64,000 nucleotides of DNA from Psettodes erumei. Taxonomy: Eukaryota > Chordata > Actinopteri > Pleuronectiformes > Psettodidae. The notes beneath the pieces are model-generated. The model did no database searches. It was not told the origin of the DNA and was given only the letters and a program-made list of their open reading frames with translations. The stretch lies in contig JAFBJZ010000831.1 in the NCBI GenBank assembly GCA_016785225.1, forward strand, positions 4,102,001 through 4,166,000. The letters run 5' to 3'. This document shows positions 21,781 through 32,649 of this stretch, piece after piece; the stretch's first letter is position 1; the number at the start of each line of letters is the position of its first letter. A program made the position numbers and the translations under genes.

Positions 21781-22076
21781 TTCTCCCCTTGTTTACAGCC
21801 ACGGCCTTGAAGGTTCTGCCTGATGACTGTATGAAGAGCTTGTCCATATTTTCATTAGTCAAACAGTTTGACTCTTCCCCTGCAGGCGGTGTTAATGCCC
21901 AACCATAAACAGCATTATCAACGATCTCAGCAGGTTTTCTAATACCCCTGTAATCCTGTCATTTCATTCATGGATACCGCCGGGGTTATTCTGGGCCTGG
22001 AGCGTATCTTCCCGCCTGTCTCTGCTCCTCTGTGTGAGAGATTGGATTCCCCAACTCCCCTTCTGCTCCGTCTTAC

Positions 22077-22123
22077 CACACACACACGCACACACACACA
22101 CACACACACACGCACGAGCACAC
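22077..22123. repeat. (CA)n microsatellite with CG interruptions
   Basis: About 47 bp of CA repeat with two CG steps, ending at CACATGTACATG. Confidence 0.95.
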
Positions 22124-22179
22124 ATGTACATGCCCCGAATATTCGCTCATCTCTTGTCAGATCCCCGTAGTGTAAATGG

Positions 22180-22669
22180 GCCGTTCAGACCCGATGATAT
22201 ATAGGGTAGAGGACAATGGCACCATATACCCTGTGTGGTGGATGATTCCTATTTGCGGATAATAACTTGCGGATAAATTTCTCCCGCTGAAGTGAAATTC
22301 TGTTCATCTGGCCGAAGACTTACAAGCGCAGCACTTGCCCCTGTGAGATGGAGAAAGTGAATGGCCTCAAAAGCAGAGTACCCAGGCGACATTTCCTCTT
22401 CCTGCTATCATGCAAAGTAATGAACCTGCTGGTGACTCATATGACTTTATGCAAGATGGTGTGGAGTGTGATTATTGGGTGAGCGGACGGGGGGGGCAGC
22501 TTGTGGACGTGAGGGTGAGCACAAAGCGAAGACAAGTCGCTGTTTTCACCTATGCAGGAGCACACAATGCGCAAATTGCCGCGACTCTGAATTAAACATG
22601 TGGCACCTTGTTGCTCGAGGCGTGATGGACATTCAAACATATTGCCAGGCAGACAAAATGGCTTTTTAA
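22180..22669. other. Non-coding unique stretch with paired TTGCGGATAA
   Basis: TTGCGGATAA occurs at 22253-22262 and 22267-22276, a perfect 10-mer repeated with 14-bp period. Each copy carries a GATA-like GGATAA. A G7 run lies near 22490. The sequence is otherwise unique with no coding signal. Confidence 0.35.
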
Positions 22670-23160
22670 GTAGGCTATTTATGGTGAAGATATTGTATTC
22701 ATTTGATTATAATAAAACGTCCATTACACTCTGAGTGAACGGCATTGGGAGGTGAGGCCGACAGAGTGCAGCTCAATGTAATAACAACTGTGCGTCTGCT
22801 CTAAATGAGCCAAGGAATAGAGCTGGTTCCTGTAGATATTAGTTTCCTTCGTAGGGGTGCTCAGATCTGGTGATATGCTTCGTGAGGAGTAATAAAGAAA
22901 TATATCTGTTTTTATTGTGCCTTGGCGACAGAGTTATGTTTAGAGCTAGTATAAAGAGCTGGAACATGGCGTAAAATGATATTATGGCCCATTAGGTGGG
23001 GGCCCGAGCTAAGCGTCGCTAGCGGTAACCGAGGGCTGGGGGTAATGGGGCCGCGGCGTATTGTCTGCGATCTGCTCTTTCACTTCTCACTGATTGAATC
23101 GTCTACATCCCTGGCACTCCATCTCCTGGGGAACTGGAGGAGACGAGGTGATTTTGGCTG
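22670..23160. promoter_or_regulatory. Candidate non-coding regulatory cluster
   Basis: A 490-bp unique block. The 5' part is AT-rich (TTTGATTATAATAAAACG). The 3' part (22985-23080) is GC/CpG-rich with AGCGTCGCTAGCGG and GGGGCCGCGGCG. A small CpG cluster abutting AT-rich sequence is unusual in this window. No exon is recognised. Confidence 0.3.
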
Positions 23161-24289
23161 AAGACATCACTCTGTCAAACCTTGGAGATAAAGAATAGGG
23201 TGAGGGAATTGGAAGGGAGGCATTCTGAAATGTAAAGGAAAGGTGACGTTAAGGAATTATAGTGAGATTGGTGTGCAGAACAGATCCCAAGGTGTAAAGA
23301 TGTTTCTTTTTGGAATATAAATCACCTTGTTCTTTATGGCTGTGCATAGGGGCCCTTGCATCAATAAACATGGTTTTCTTTAGTTGGATTTCGAACTGTG
23401 AAAAGATGAATAATAACTGTCCTCCAGCTCTGCTCTCTAGGCCTGTTTATGCTGCTGTGTAGCCTTAACCAGTGCTCTCAAGGTTTTCAGTCTGTTGACC
23501 TTGTATCACTGTCTCTCTGCTCTGGATCTCTTCGGAGCTGACCCTCTGCTGCTCGGGCTTTACCCAGTGGATATCTATAGGAAGGGTTAGGTTCATATTA
23601 AGGTGCTGTTCCGTCTGGCAGAACCTCTGCTGCGCACTTCCCTTAAGACCCGCTCCTGCTCGATATACTGTAACGAAGGGTCTGCAACAGGGGAGAAGCA
23701 GTAAATTATCATACCTGGCTCCTCGGGAGTCCCCTGCTCGAGGACCATCTACACCGAGACCCCCTCCTGTAAACCCAGTTTCACCTCTAACCCCCTCCCA
23801 ACCCACACCCTTCCAGTTGCGTGCTGAATAGGCCCGACATTGTGCTGAGCGGCATGGTTTATCCGCTGTCCCGTGCAGCCAGCATGGGGGCTCGGGAAGT
23901 AATCTGAACCAAGCAGGCCAGGAATTTCAGGCATCCTGAACAGAACCAGATGTGTGTTTTTGTTCACTCTGTCTCACACAGCACGCTTATGGTTATGGTT
24001 TTACTCACTCAGACATACGTGAGCGTGCTTCTCGGGACATAGTCACACACATACATAGAATTACAAAAAGCCTGCAGGGCAGTCTGGCTTTCATAACAGG
24101 ACTAGATGATATGATAAGAACCAGGATCGACCAGAAATGGCCACAGCCAGCTTGTTTATGTTTGCATATCGTGCAACACCCCCCCCCCGGGATTACCTCT
24201 CAGATTGTGTTATTTGTACATGTGGGGTTGTATTGACCCTGAGACGAGCACACACACATCTCCCTCAGCATTTATGAGACTATTTGCCT
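23161..24289. other. Non-coding stretch, no gene seen
   Basis: A 113-codon minus-strand frame (23465-23806) has no recognised product. A C9 run with GG lies near 24179-24190. Mixed unique sequence otherwise. Confidence 0.45.
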
Positions 24290-25280
24290 AATCTTTTTTT
24301 TGCATACTTGAGTGTTTCTTTTGTTTTGTTTCCTTTGCGTTGTGTGTGGTGGTACGAAATGTGCACAACACAAAGTAATACCACTAACTCGATAACGAGT
24401 TTAGAAGCATTTCTGCTGGAGGAATATTAGAACAACACCATAAATCAAAAGCCACTCAAACAACCGTGTTGGAAGCTAAAATTATATTTATTTATACTTT
24501 CTGAAATTGAACAGGCAACAGTGTAAATAGTTTCTCTGTAATGTATTATGGGAACACTGAAGAGATTATACAAGCAAAGGATGGATACCTGACTAAAATA
24601 TTTTTTTGTAGGCAGAGAAAAAGCGATAATTAGAAGTTATTGCAAAGTTTATTCTGTAATAAAAACGAACAGTGGCTCAATGCTGTACTCAGATCTGCTG
24701 AATGGAAAAATTTTAAAAACCATAGAAAATGGTAGTTTAACATTAACATGAGCTGAGATGTCAAACGAGGGTCCTAACAGACATTTAGATTTGTCATTTA
24801 CCAGAATCCTTGCAAACTTAGTCATTGTTATTGGCTATACCTGTGCTTTTGTTGTGGTGATATGTAAATACATCTGCCAGGAAATAATCTGTTGCATGGA
24901 AAATAAGAATGAAGAGAAGAACCTTTTTGAATTTTTGTTTGGAATGTAACGCCTGTGTCAATGACACACAGAATGTTTTGACCATCAAATCTTTTCCTTT
25001 ATGGTGCCTGAGGAAATGCCCTACCATATTTAATGTGTGTCACCTGAGGTGGTGTGTGGTACCTACTGTATGTGGAGCAAGCCTAAAAAATGTGGTTTTC
25101 TTGACATAACTCGTGGTGACTTTCTACTGATGTGTGGTGGATGCAACCAAATATGCAGGAATAGAGGGAAACAAAAATCCTTGGAGAACAAAGTTTGAAA
25201 TCGTGGCACCCCATACTGGTTAGCCAATGACAACGATTTGTTCTGTTTTATTGTCGTGACATGTTGCCAGTTTCCAATTT
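24290..25280. other. AT-rich unique stretch, unclassified
   Basis: This is nearly 1 kb of AT-rich, non-simple DNA without a recognised repeat family. CACCTGAGGTG at 25041-25051 is an odd-length palindrome of ZEB-type E-box halves. Small frames (60-70 codons) read hydrophobic stretches by composition only. It could be an old transposon remnant or a set of non-coding elements; the sequence alone does not decide. Confidence 0.4.
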
Positions 25281-25294
25281 AAAAAAAAAAAAAA
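25281..25294. repeat. A14 homopolymer
   Basis: Fourteen adenines followed by CCCC. No retroposed gene was recognised immediately upstream. Confidence 0.9.
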
Positions 25295-26059
25295 CCCCGA
25301 AAGCGTTAACATCCCCATCTGCTTTCTGGCATTACACCCACATTACGTAAGGTTTGACCCAGAGGCCGTGGCTAAAGCGCTCAGATGCTTCCGCCAGCCA
25401 CACACAAAGGCTTTTCAAACCTATTGCATGTACAAAGACTTGTTCCTCCTTCTGCTTGGCTCTGCTATACCATCAAAGGAAGTGGTGTTCATTGGCCGGG
25501 GTTTCTTCCTGCCAGGAATGTGTGACTAAGTGTGTGCGTGCTTGTTGTCTGAACATGCAGGACCGTATCAGCCATCACCACAGGAAATGACCAGCCGTTT
25601 GCTTTGAAGTCCCAGCAGAGTTTTTCATTATTCCTACTATCTCTGGAGGCACGAGGAGACAGACCCGCCCCCCTCTTACATTGCTGATGGTCTGCGCTCA
25701 CCCTCCGCTGCTCCCCACTCAGAGCTGTGCCACCAAATGCCTGTTAGAATGCAGAACAAGCTTCTATTAGCATAGAATATGGGAGAGCCGGGCGCCACAG
25801 GGCACGAACCCCACCACTACCCCCTCACTTCTGCACACCACACTTGCCTGAAAGGGCTGAGAGGGCACGTGTAATTGCATTTTCTCCCCCCCTGTGCAGA
25901 AACTCAAATGCAAGATATGGGAAATTCTAAGATTCCCCAACCACGGCTCATCCTTCCACTTCCTCTTTCTCAGTTATTCCCACTTGCCACACCGCACGCC
26001 CCCACCCCACCCCCTCCTTCATACCTCCACTTCCTCTCCTTATGCTCCTAGCATGTCGA
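25295..26059. other. Non-coding stretch, no gene seen
   Basis: Mixed sequence with C-rich low complexity at 25880-25895 and 25985-26015. Frames of 60-80 codons have no domain. Nothing else is supportable. Confidence 0.45.
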
Positions 26060-26570
26060 AAATGTGTGGCTTGCGATGAAATTAATTGGATCGCAGGGTG
26101 GAAGCGTTCAACTCCCTGTGGCTTACCGCTGTGTGAGGTAGGATTGGCACACACTTGCCAGAATTTGCTTGCAAGACCAAGAGTTGCTCCGTTGCCAGTT
26201 TTCGCCAATCTGCAGTCTCCTACGCATGTCTTCCATGGAATCAAATCTTCACACAAAAACACACACTATTCTGTGCACTACTGCCCCCCTCCACATGCAC
26301 ACACACAAAAACTAGCAAAAATCTGCCTTCTCTCCAGTGGTTCATACAATATATATGTACAACTATCGGAGTAGGGAGGCAGATGTGTTGTTTATCTGCC
26401 AGTAGGGCGCATGCCAAGGCAACATGCCGGGGCTGGGTGTGGTGGAAATCTGGGTTAGGAAATCCCTCGTTGAGGTTATTACATGCAGTAATGCTAATGA
26501 GGCTTTTGCTCTAGTAATGGCATTACCAAATGGAAAAGCTAACCCACATGTTCTGTTTGGGCCTCACAGT
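26060..26570. promoter_or_regulatory. Candidate regulatory cluster with two palindromes
   Basis: TGCGAT...ATCGCA at 26072-26095 is a 24-bp inverted repeat matching its reverse complement at 20 of 24 positions, centred on AATTAATT (homeodomain core). GGCAGAT (26378-26384) and ATCTGCC (26394-26400) form a perfect 7-bp inverted repeat containing CAGAT E-box-like halves around a 9-nt spacer. The 3' section (26470-26530) has GTTATTACATGCAGTAATGC and GCTAATGAGG. Enhancer function is inferred. Confidence 0.35.
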
Positions 26571-27365
26571 TTACAATGACAAAAGCCTAATGACTAACTG
26601 TCGGGTGGACAAGCACCAGGACAATCTGGATCATGTGTATGGTAATGCAGGTTTTTATGAGATACAGAAGCAGAGACTCGAGGCTACAAGCCTTTTTTGT
26701 GTGGAGTAGCTCATAAAAAGCGCGTTTTACTCTGCCCTCTAGGTATTGAAGCCAGTGCCAGAGTGTGTCAGTGCTGATGCCATAGGTTAATGAATATAAA
26801 CCTGCTCTGTAAAACCTCTTTTCATTCAGAACAACTTCCAAGCTTCTCAATGCATGGGTGTTTTCTGTTGTATAAAACAAAAAGCAAAGTTTCAGGCGCT
26901 CTTGCTGCCAAGGGGTTTGAGGCACTACCCATGAACTGCAACTCATCTCCTGTTTTCTCTCTGCTGCCAATCATATAAAAAGGCAGAAATATACTTGAAA
27001 GCTTCCTGATTCAGATAAGCAAGTACCTGACAGATAACAATAAGTAAACAGGATGCATAAAATATGAGTGAGCATCGACTGTCATTATACAACAGTTTTG
27101 GTAATCAATGCTATGGGCTCATTTTACTCAGAACCTGTCAGGTTCGATATGCAGCCCTGCTGTGTCCAGCTCTTCCATTATATGTGTGGAGCCCCCCCCA
27201 TCTGACCAGGTGTGTGTGGCTGTGGCTTTTTGACTTCTCTGTTTGGCCTTCTCCCTCTGTTCTGCCGGCTGGCTTTATCTGATTTATGACAGTCTGGAGC
27301 TAATGGTACAGAACCAGGATTTGTGTCTGTGGTGTTGTGACTGGACTGGTGCCGGCTCATTGGCC
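26571..27365. other. Non-coding stretch, no gene seen
   Basis: A 127-codon minus-strand frame (26587-26970) has no recognised domain. A C8 run lies near 27191. The 3' end merges into a TC repeat. Confidence 0.45.
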
Positions 27366-27415
27366 TCCTCTCTTTCTCTCTCTTTCTCTCTCTCGCGCTC
27401 TCTCTCTATCTCACT
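27366..27415. repeat. (TC)n pyrimidine microsatellite
   Basis: About 50 bp of TCTCTC/TTTCTC with a CGCGC interruption. It is followed by CCCTCTGGTTGAG|GTGAGC (AG 27431-27432), a weak juxtaposed acceptor/donor-like arrangement. Confidence 0.9.
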
Positions 27416-27641
27416 CCGTCCCTCTGGTTGAGGTGAGCGGCAGAGATGGCTGGTAAGCGACTCGGCTGTTGATCAGCATCCCGGCACAGCATCTCATTCG
27501 TCATCCCCCCCTTTCAGCCAGGAGGAACCAGGCTGCGGGCTGGCGGGGAGCCGACTCACCTTCAGACAAGGCCACCAGACCTCGCCTCACCTTTCATCCC
27601 TTTTCATCCCTCATGCACCCCCACCCCCCGGCTCTTCCTCT

Positions 27642-27676
27642 CACACACACACACACACACAAACACACACATACAC
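27642..27676. repeat. (CA)n microsatellite
   Basis: CA repeat with AAA and ATA interruptions, inside C-rich DNA. Confidence 0.93.
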
Positions 27677-28119
27677 ATTTTCTCCTCGTGCTCTGTCCCT
27701 CTGTGTCGCCACCGAAGACCGGGGGCCAGGCTGTGAGGCAGGCAGGGGGCCTTGTATGTGGGACTGTGTTAATTAGCACGGGAGTCTGGAGACGAAAGCC
27801 ACGTTATCTACCGCCCCAATCCCCCCACCTCTACCCTCACCCCCCTCCATCCTTCACAGCCCCCCATCTCTCGCCTTCTTCCTCTTTCCCTCGCTCTGGA
27901 TCTCTGGAGGTTGCTCCCATCATACCGCTTGCGTCGCCAGGTTTGTGAAGGATGTCGCTGCCAGCTGTCTTTTTCATGGATGGCTGCCAAACTCTCCCCG
28001 TATCTTCGGTCCGTTGTCATTTCCTAATTTATTCCCATCTCTCTGTGTTTTTTCCCACCCCCACCATTTATCTGTTAATGAACTCTGTGTCTTGAGCCTG
28101 TTTCTGTTTTCCAGCCTTG
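27677..28119. other. C-rich non-coding stretch
   Basis: Cytosine-rich runs (CCCCCCACCTC, CACCCCCCTCC) dominate 27810-27870. A 159-codon frame (27469-27948) reads through the adjacent CA repeat and is Pro/His/Ser-rich by composition. No product is recognised. Confidence 0.45.
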
Positions 28120-28430
28120 CCTCTGTGTTTTTTCAATGCGAGGAAAGGGTGTTATGGAGCCCTGCTTGGCACAGTGGCACACTGGTGCCAAGGTCGGGCA
28201 GGGTGGAGAGCACCCAGGTCGGCAGACAGTCTGTGTCCACCACGCCATACCAGCTCTGCAATCTGTGAGCAGTGTGTTAAGCGCAAAATGGATACTCCAT
28301 TTCCCTCTCGGCCCTGTGGGGTTCGCCATCGTCTGTGGCCCAATAAAGGTCATGAAAGCGTGGGCAGACAAAGAAAGCTTTATAGCCCATGTGAACAATG
28401 AGAATCCCAATCAATTGGCAGATTCTGTAT
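28120..28430. promoter_or_regulatory. Candidate regulatory block with CTTGGCAC inverted repeat
   Basis: CTTGGCAC at 28165-28172 and GTGCCAAG at 28185-28192 form a perfect 8-bp inverted repeat with a 12-nt spacer. The arms include TTGGC/GCCAA, the NFI half-sites, although NFI prefers a 5-nt spacer. Downstream sits GTGAACAATGAG, a SOX-like GAACAATG near 28392. A 125-codon frame here has no recognised domain. Confidence 0.3.
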
Positions 28431-28935
28431 CAAACTTCCTCTCTTTCCACCGGGCCAAGCAACATATTTTTTGCGCAGAAGCAGTCCTGCCATGGCGCCT
28501 TCACCCTGATTAAGTTCTTTGCACTGTGGGTAAATTGCAGCACATTCCATTTTTGAGTTGTAGATAGAAAGAGATAGTGAAACACAGGCCAGAGGTGATT
28601 ATTGTAGATGCATCCTGGCCATTTTGCCCGCTGAAAGCATGTCCACGTAGCCCACACAGACCGCCTGCCCCATTCAAACAAAGGGAGGTGATTGTTTTGC
28701 ACAGAGACACTGTGTTTATCTGTGTTCCTGAAGTGGATCTGTTTTTGTCTGTGTATGAGTTGCTGAGTAGCCATGCCTCCCGTGGTGTGCGATTACTGTT
28801 AAGCCCTTCTACACTTTATTTGACCCCGGCCTCCTGTGAGGTGTCATAATGAGCCAAGTGTAAAAGAGATGTATGCCAAGTAAACATGAGAAAGCCCCCT
28901 CCCTTGTGCAAATGAAACAATCCTTCCCTGCACAT

Positions 28936-28936
<1 letters not shown>
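28431..28936. other. Non-coding stretch, no gene seen
   Basis: Unique sequence; a minus-strand 114-codon frame has no domain. Nothing else is supportable. Confidence 0.4.

Positions 28937-28966
<30 letters not shown>
28937..28966. repeat. (CA)15 microsatellite
   Basis: Thirty bp of perfect CA repeat after GCACATG. Confidence 0.96.
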
Positions 28967-28967
<1 letters not shown>

Positions 28968-29739
28968 CATGTACAGTAAGTCGATTGTTTTTGTCTTTGT
29001 TCTCCAGAGAATATTGACTTCATATATTAAGGCCTTTGATTATATCAAGAAATCTGCACTGGCAGTGCTTTTCGAAGGACACACTGGGCACAGACTAAGT
29101 GTGCCTTTAAAACCACTTCTGTACAAGAATTTTCATGTCATGAGTCAACCTGTTTGCTACAAATCTGAGAAGGGCTTTCCTACTTTTCATTCTCCAACAC
29201 TATTTCTACGCAGCTTTGTTGTTTTGTCTTGTTTATCAGCCTCTTATTTTTCTGTTGTGTGCCTGTATTTGTCCTGCTGCACCCCAAGAACCCCCCTGGC
29301 GGTATTCCACCCATGGCCGTGTAGGCTTCTGAAAGTGAGAGTTTTAAATATCTCCTCATTGATGAACTACTTTGATACCCTTGTTAAAGCGGGCTGATTC
29401 CACCACCGGGGGAATTAAGGCCGCTTTTGTGCGCCGAGGCTCCTCGGTGCCGTGTGGAGCTGTGATAGTGCCTTCTCTCTGAGAAACAGAGGAACGGGGA
29501 CAGAGAGGGTGGGAGGGAGCATCTCTCTGATCTTCTGCCTCTCTCAGAACCATCTGTCTGGTGCCGGCCCAGCATTCTGTGCCGCTTAGTATTAGCACTT
29601 ACAAATATATACATTTCTCACATCTTAGCTTTTGAGAGCAGTCACACCCCTCGCCGACTTGGGCTCGCCAGGAGATGGGGAAGCGAGAGCAGATTGGAGC
29701 TGGGCAGAGTTGTGGGAGCGCTGCCTGCTTTTGCTTCAC
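28967..29739. other. Non-coding stretch, no gene seen
   Basis: A 174-codon frame (28873-29397) crosses the CA repeat and then unique sequence. TTGTCTTTGTTCTCCAG at 28991-29007 is a fair acceptor-like sequence, but no recognisable domain or donor follows. I do not call an exon. Confidence 0.4.
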
Positions 29740-30060
29740 TGACAGGAGGGGGGTACACATGATTGGATGGATAATGGAATCAGGGCTGTGGATTGGCTGT
29801 GTGATCAGGGTTTGTAATATATCCCACATGGGCTAATGGAATATGTTTGCTTCCAGCAGCTTGGTATCGCAACAAGCAACATTAACTGTGAATACGGCCT
29901 GGTATATGTGAAAATCTATCATTGCTAGTCTTATACTGATAGGATATTTCCCTTCAGCATGCATTAGCAACAAGTTTTTATGGAGCAGCATTGTAAATTC
30001 ACAAACCCGTGCAGCAAAAAGAGAAGTCAAAGCATTTTGACAGACACCGAACCGAACCGA
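29740..30060. promoter_or_regulatory. Candidate regulatory block, homeodomain-rich
   Basis: Unique sequence with GATTGGATGGATAATGGAAT, GGATTGGCTGTGTGATCAG, GGGCTAATGGAATATG and GCATGCATTAGC. No coding frame. GAACCGAACCGA lies at its 3' end (30049-30060). Confidence 0.28.
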
Positions 30061-30639
30061 TTTTAGTTTTTATGCGCTCCGTGTTTGCAAAATCATTCCT
30101 GCTGTAAAAGATGGTGTCGCTCTGTTTGTCCGCCATACAGAGGAATGACGAGTATGGTGGGGGGGGCACAAGCAAAGCAATATTCACAAATGCTAATAAG
30201 GTACATCCACTGTAACACTCTTCCTGTCAGTTGTCAGTATTAGGTAAGCTTCTGAGTCGTACAGGATGATTTGGTGTTAAGTCTGTCTGCTCCTCTTTTT
30301 TTTTTTTTAGTAGCTATCTCGGGGTGAGCAGCTTTTATCCAAGGCTTCCATTTCTCTTTAGAAGCTGGTGACTGACTCTGCCGCCCCTCCTCCTCGCTTC
30401 CTCGCTGCTGTGAAATGGAATTGCTTTCTCGTTCGTTAAAGATTTTCTTGTCGCTGCCTCGTACTACTCCGGGAGTGAGATCACTTGAAATGGCTGAAAG
30501 TTCTCAAAACCCGCTGGAGAATTATGCTGTGGCAGGAGCAGTGGTTGCGGGGGGTTTGGGAGTGGGGGGTGGGGGCAACATAAATAAAGAAAAGCACCAT
30601 TTTTTTCTATTTTTCTGAGTAAAATCTGTTTGAGAGACT
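30061..30639. other. Non-coding stretch with poly-T
   Basis: A T14 tract followed by AG lies near 30297-30311 (acceptor-like, no exon). G-rich runs occur near 30550-30575. No gene is seen. Confidence 0.45.
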
Positions 30640-31050
30640 TTTTTTTGACAACACACTAATTAATTCGGGCAAGTTGTCGCTTTACATTAAAGCATGAAGT
30701 GGCCTGCTGGTGTAAGGGAAAGCAATCCCTCTTCTGGTTGCCATGGAAGCAGGTGCGTTGTAGCACTGGGTACCGGCCGTGTGGGTTCTGTCAAAACCGC
30801 TGCCCACCTCCTGTATATCCTACAGGCTTTTCTGAGGGTTAACGGTTTCCCTTTCAGACCATCCAGTCCTCTCTGCAGAAACATTTTGCCCATTTTTGAC
30901 TCGTACTGGTATTTCTAAAACACCGCTCCCATGAGTGGTTTACTCCAATCCTTTCATGTGATCGCTTCCGCTTACTTTAAGAATCAAACGGCTGTGGATA
31001 ATCTGCGTGTGCTTCGAGTAATCCCACTCTTTTTAAATGATGTTTCTCTA
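30640..31050. promoter_or_regulatory. Candidate regulatory block with bicoid-class cores
   Basis: The unique blocks at 30645-30720 (ACACTAATTAATTCGGG) and 30940-31050 include CCAATCC and GAGTAATCCCAC, the latter a TAATCC core recognised by OTX/GSC-type homeodomains. A 74-codon frame has no domain. Function is inferred. Confidence 0.28.
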
Positions 31051-31679
31051 AACAGTTGTTTTCAGCGAATAAGTCACGAGAACTTTCTCACATAGCTTCT
31101 CTCATCCCTCTCCTTCTTTTTTCTCCTCCGCTTGGCTCCTTCCTCTTTCGCTCAAAACTCTCATCACCACTTCCATCTGCCCCAAAACAACACAACATGT
31201 TCCTCGCGTCTCACGCCCATGCCCCAGCACCCACGGTGTTGGCGTACCAGTGCAGCGCTGCTCGGGGGGGTGTGCGGCGCCAATCTTAATCACATTGGGT
31301 GAGCACACCTGTGAAAACAGATGTCCACCGGGGCTGGCATGCTGTTCCTCTTTAGGGTGGAGCGTCTGTGTATGGCTCTCCGCCACTTCTCCTCCTCACT
31401 TCCCCCGTCCTCTGCACGGAGTCAGTCAGGTCCCCAGCAGGCAGGCCTGGCCCCAGCACCCAGACAGGAAGAGCCCGCGGCGGCATCAGGCAGGGGGCAG
31501 GAAGCACCGGTCCCCGTGCTTTACCCCCTGCTCTGTTTATTTTAATATTAGTCCTGCTTACAGTTGATAATGAGAAAGTGCGATCAAAGACGCTGAGCCT
31601 CTCTGCCTCCCGACAGAACAGAAATATTGATATATTATGAAACACAAAATCATTTCTAAAGGAATTTGAAGCTGCTCTG
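31051..31679. other. Non-coding stretch, no gene seen
   Basis: Pyrimidine- and GC-rich sequence with six overlapping open frames of 74-105 codons on both strands. That pattern is typical of stop-poor GC-rich DNA and not of one coding frame. No domain is recognised. Confidence 0.45.
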
Positions 31680-32060
31680 ATCCTGAATCAATTTTTAGCC
31701 CTTTTTATGAGAGAATTTGATAAACAGCAGGTGCTGACCTTTTTAAAATGAACCTCTCAGATTACGAATGGGTCTCAGTCATAAGAAAGGGCTTACATCG
31801 ATATTTGCCATATAGAAAGGCATTAGCACGTGCATACTAATTCCTCTATACGATTAAGTGCTTTGATGGTGGCATTAGTCAACACAGTGTTGTGTTTTGT
31901 ATAATTACATTCTTATCTGATAGAGGGCATCTTTTAACACTGATGCCACACAACTTGCGCTTCAGCCTCGAGGCGTTTTGGAATAATGTACGTCATTAAA
32001 GTGGTTCCTCTGATAAGTACCGGTGTTAATGAGTTAACCAGACAGAATGATCTGTATTAG
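31680..32060. promoter_or_regulatory. Candidate non-coding regulatory element
   Basis: A 380-bp block that is unique, AT-rich and free of simple repeats, with AAGGCATTAGCACGTGC (a CACGTG E-box near 31829), ATACGATTAAGTGC (NKX2-like TTAAGTG near 31852), CGTCATTAAAGTGG and GTTAATGAGTTAACC. Bounded by a GC-rich region and by the teleost repeat at 32299. One of the more convincing enhancer-like blocks by texture. Confidence 0.35.
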
Positions 32061-32298
32061 TGAATTTTAAAAAGGCAATAAACGCCATACTCGCCTCAGT
32101 AGAAAAGGATTGTGTGATTTCTATCCAGCTGTGCTTTCCCATTTGCCGCCCTAAAACCTCATTCATTTCACACTGCCAAATCCTCCTTGCTGTCTGGTTT
32201 CATAAAGGTGCTTCTCCTAAGTGCACCACCAACATAGACACAGCTGGTAAAAACCCTGGCCGAGTTCCTGCCCACCCGTGCTCACAGGAGCAAACGTT

Positions 32299-32632
32299 AA
32301 AAGGGTCGGTTCACCCAAATTATGAAAGAAAAAAAATCATATTTTCTCTCTAACCTTTTCATGGTTTCTAGACATACAGATGGTTTCAGTTTTATGTATC
32401 TTGGTTTTGAGATTTCCACCTCGGGGATTTCTGCCATCACCCGGACACAGGGGAAGTGAAGGGAATGTTGTTTGTGGTGCTCACAGCAGTGAAAAATTAC
32501 GTTTAAAAAATTCACCAGCAGTGTGTATGTCCAGAAACAGTGTCTCCATTACTCTGGATAATCCACAGACCTCACTGTGGACGGTTTTCATTTGAACCAC
32601 TTTCTACTGAAGAAGTAGTCCCTGTAGTTCCA
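32299..32632 (+). mobile_element. Teleost interspersed repeat (GGTCGGTTCACCCAAATT type)
   Basis: The element opens with GGGTCGGTTCACCCAAATTA and continues with TTGTGGTGCTCACAGC, AAAAAATTCACCAGCAG, TCCAGAAACAGTG and GATAATCCACAGACCTC in the order known for an abundant percomorph repeat. It ends near CTGAAGAAGTAGTCCC. It is diverged but collinear over about 330 bp. It has no coding potential and is probably a non-autonomous DNA element. Recognition is from memory of fish genomes; the exact family name is not assigned. Confidence 0.78.
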
Positions 32633-32649
32633 TCCGGATGGGATTTATA

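Noticed and set aside
28873..29397. 174-codon open frame with an acceptor-like CTCCAG inside
   Set aside because: It crosses a CA microsatellite; no domain, no donor and no recognisable homologue.
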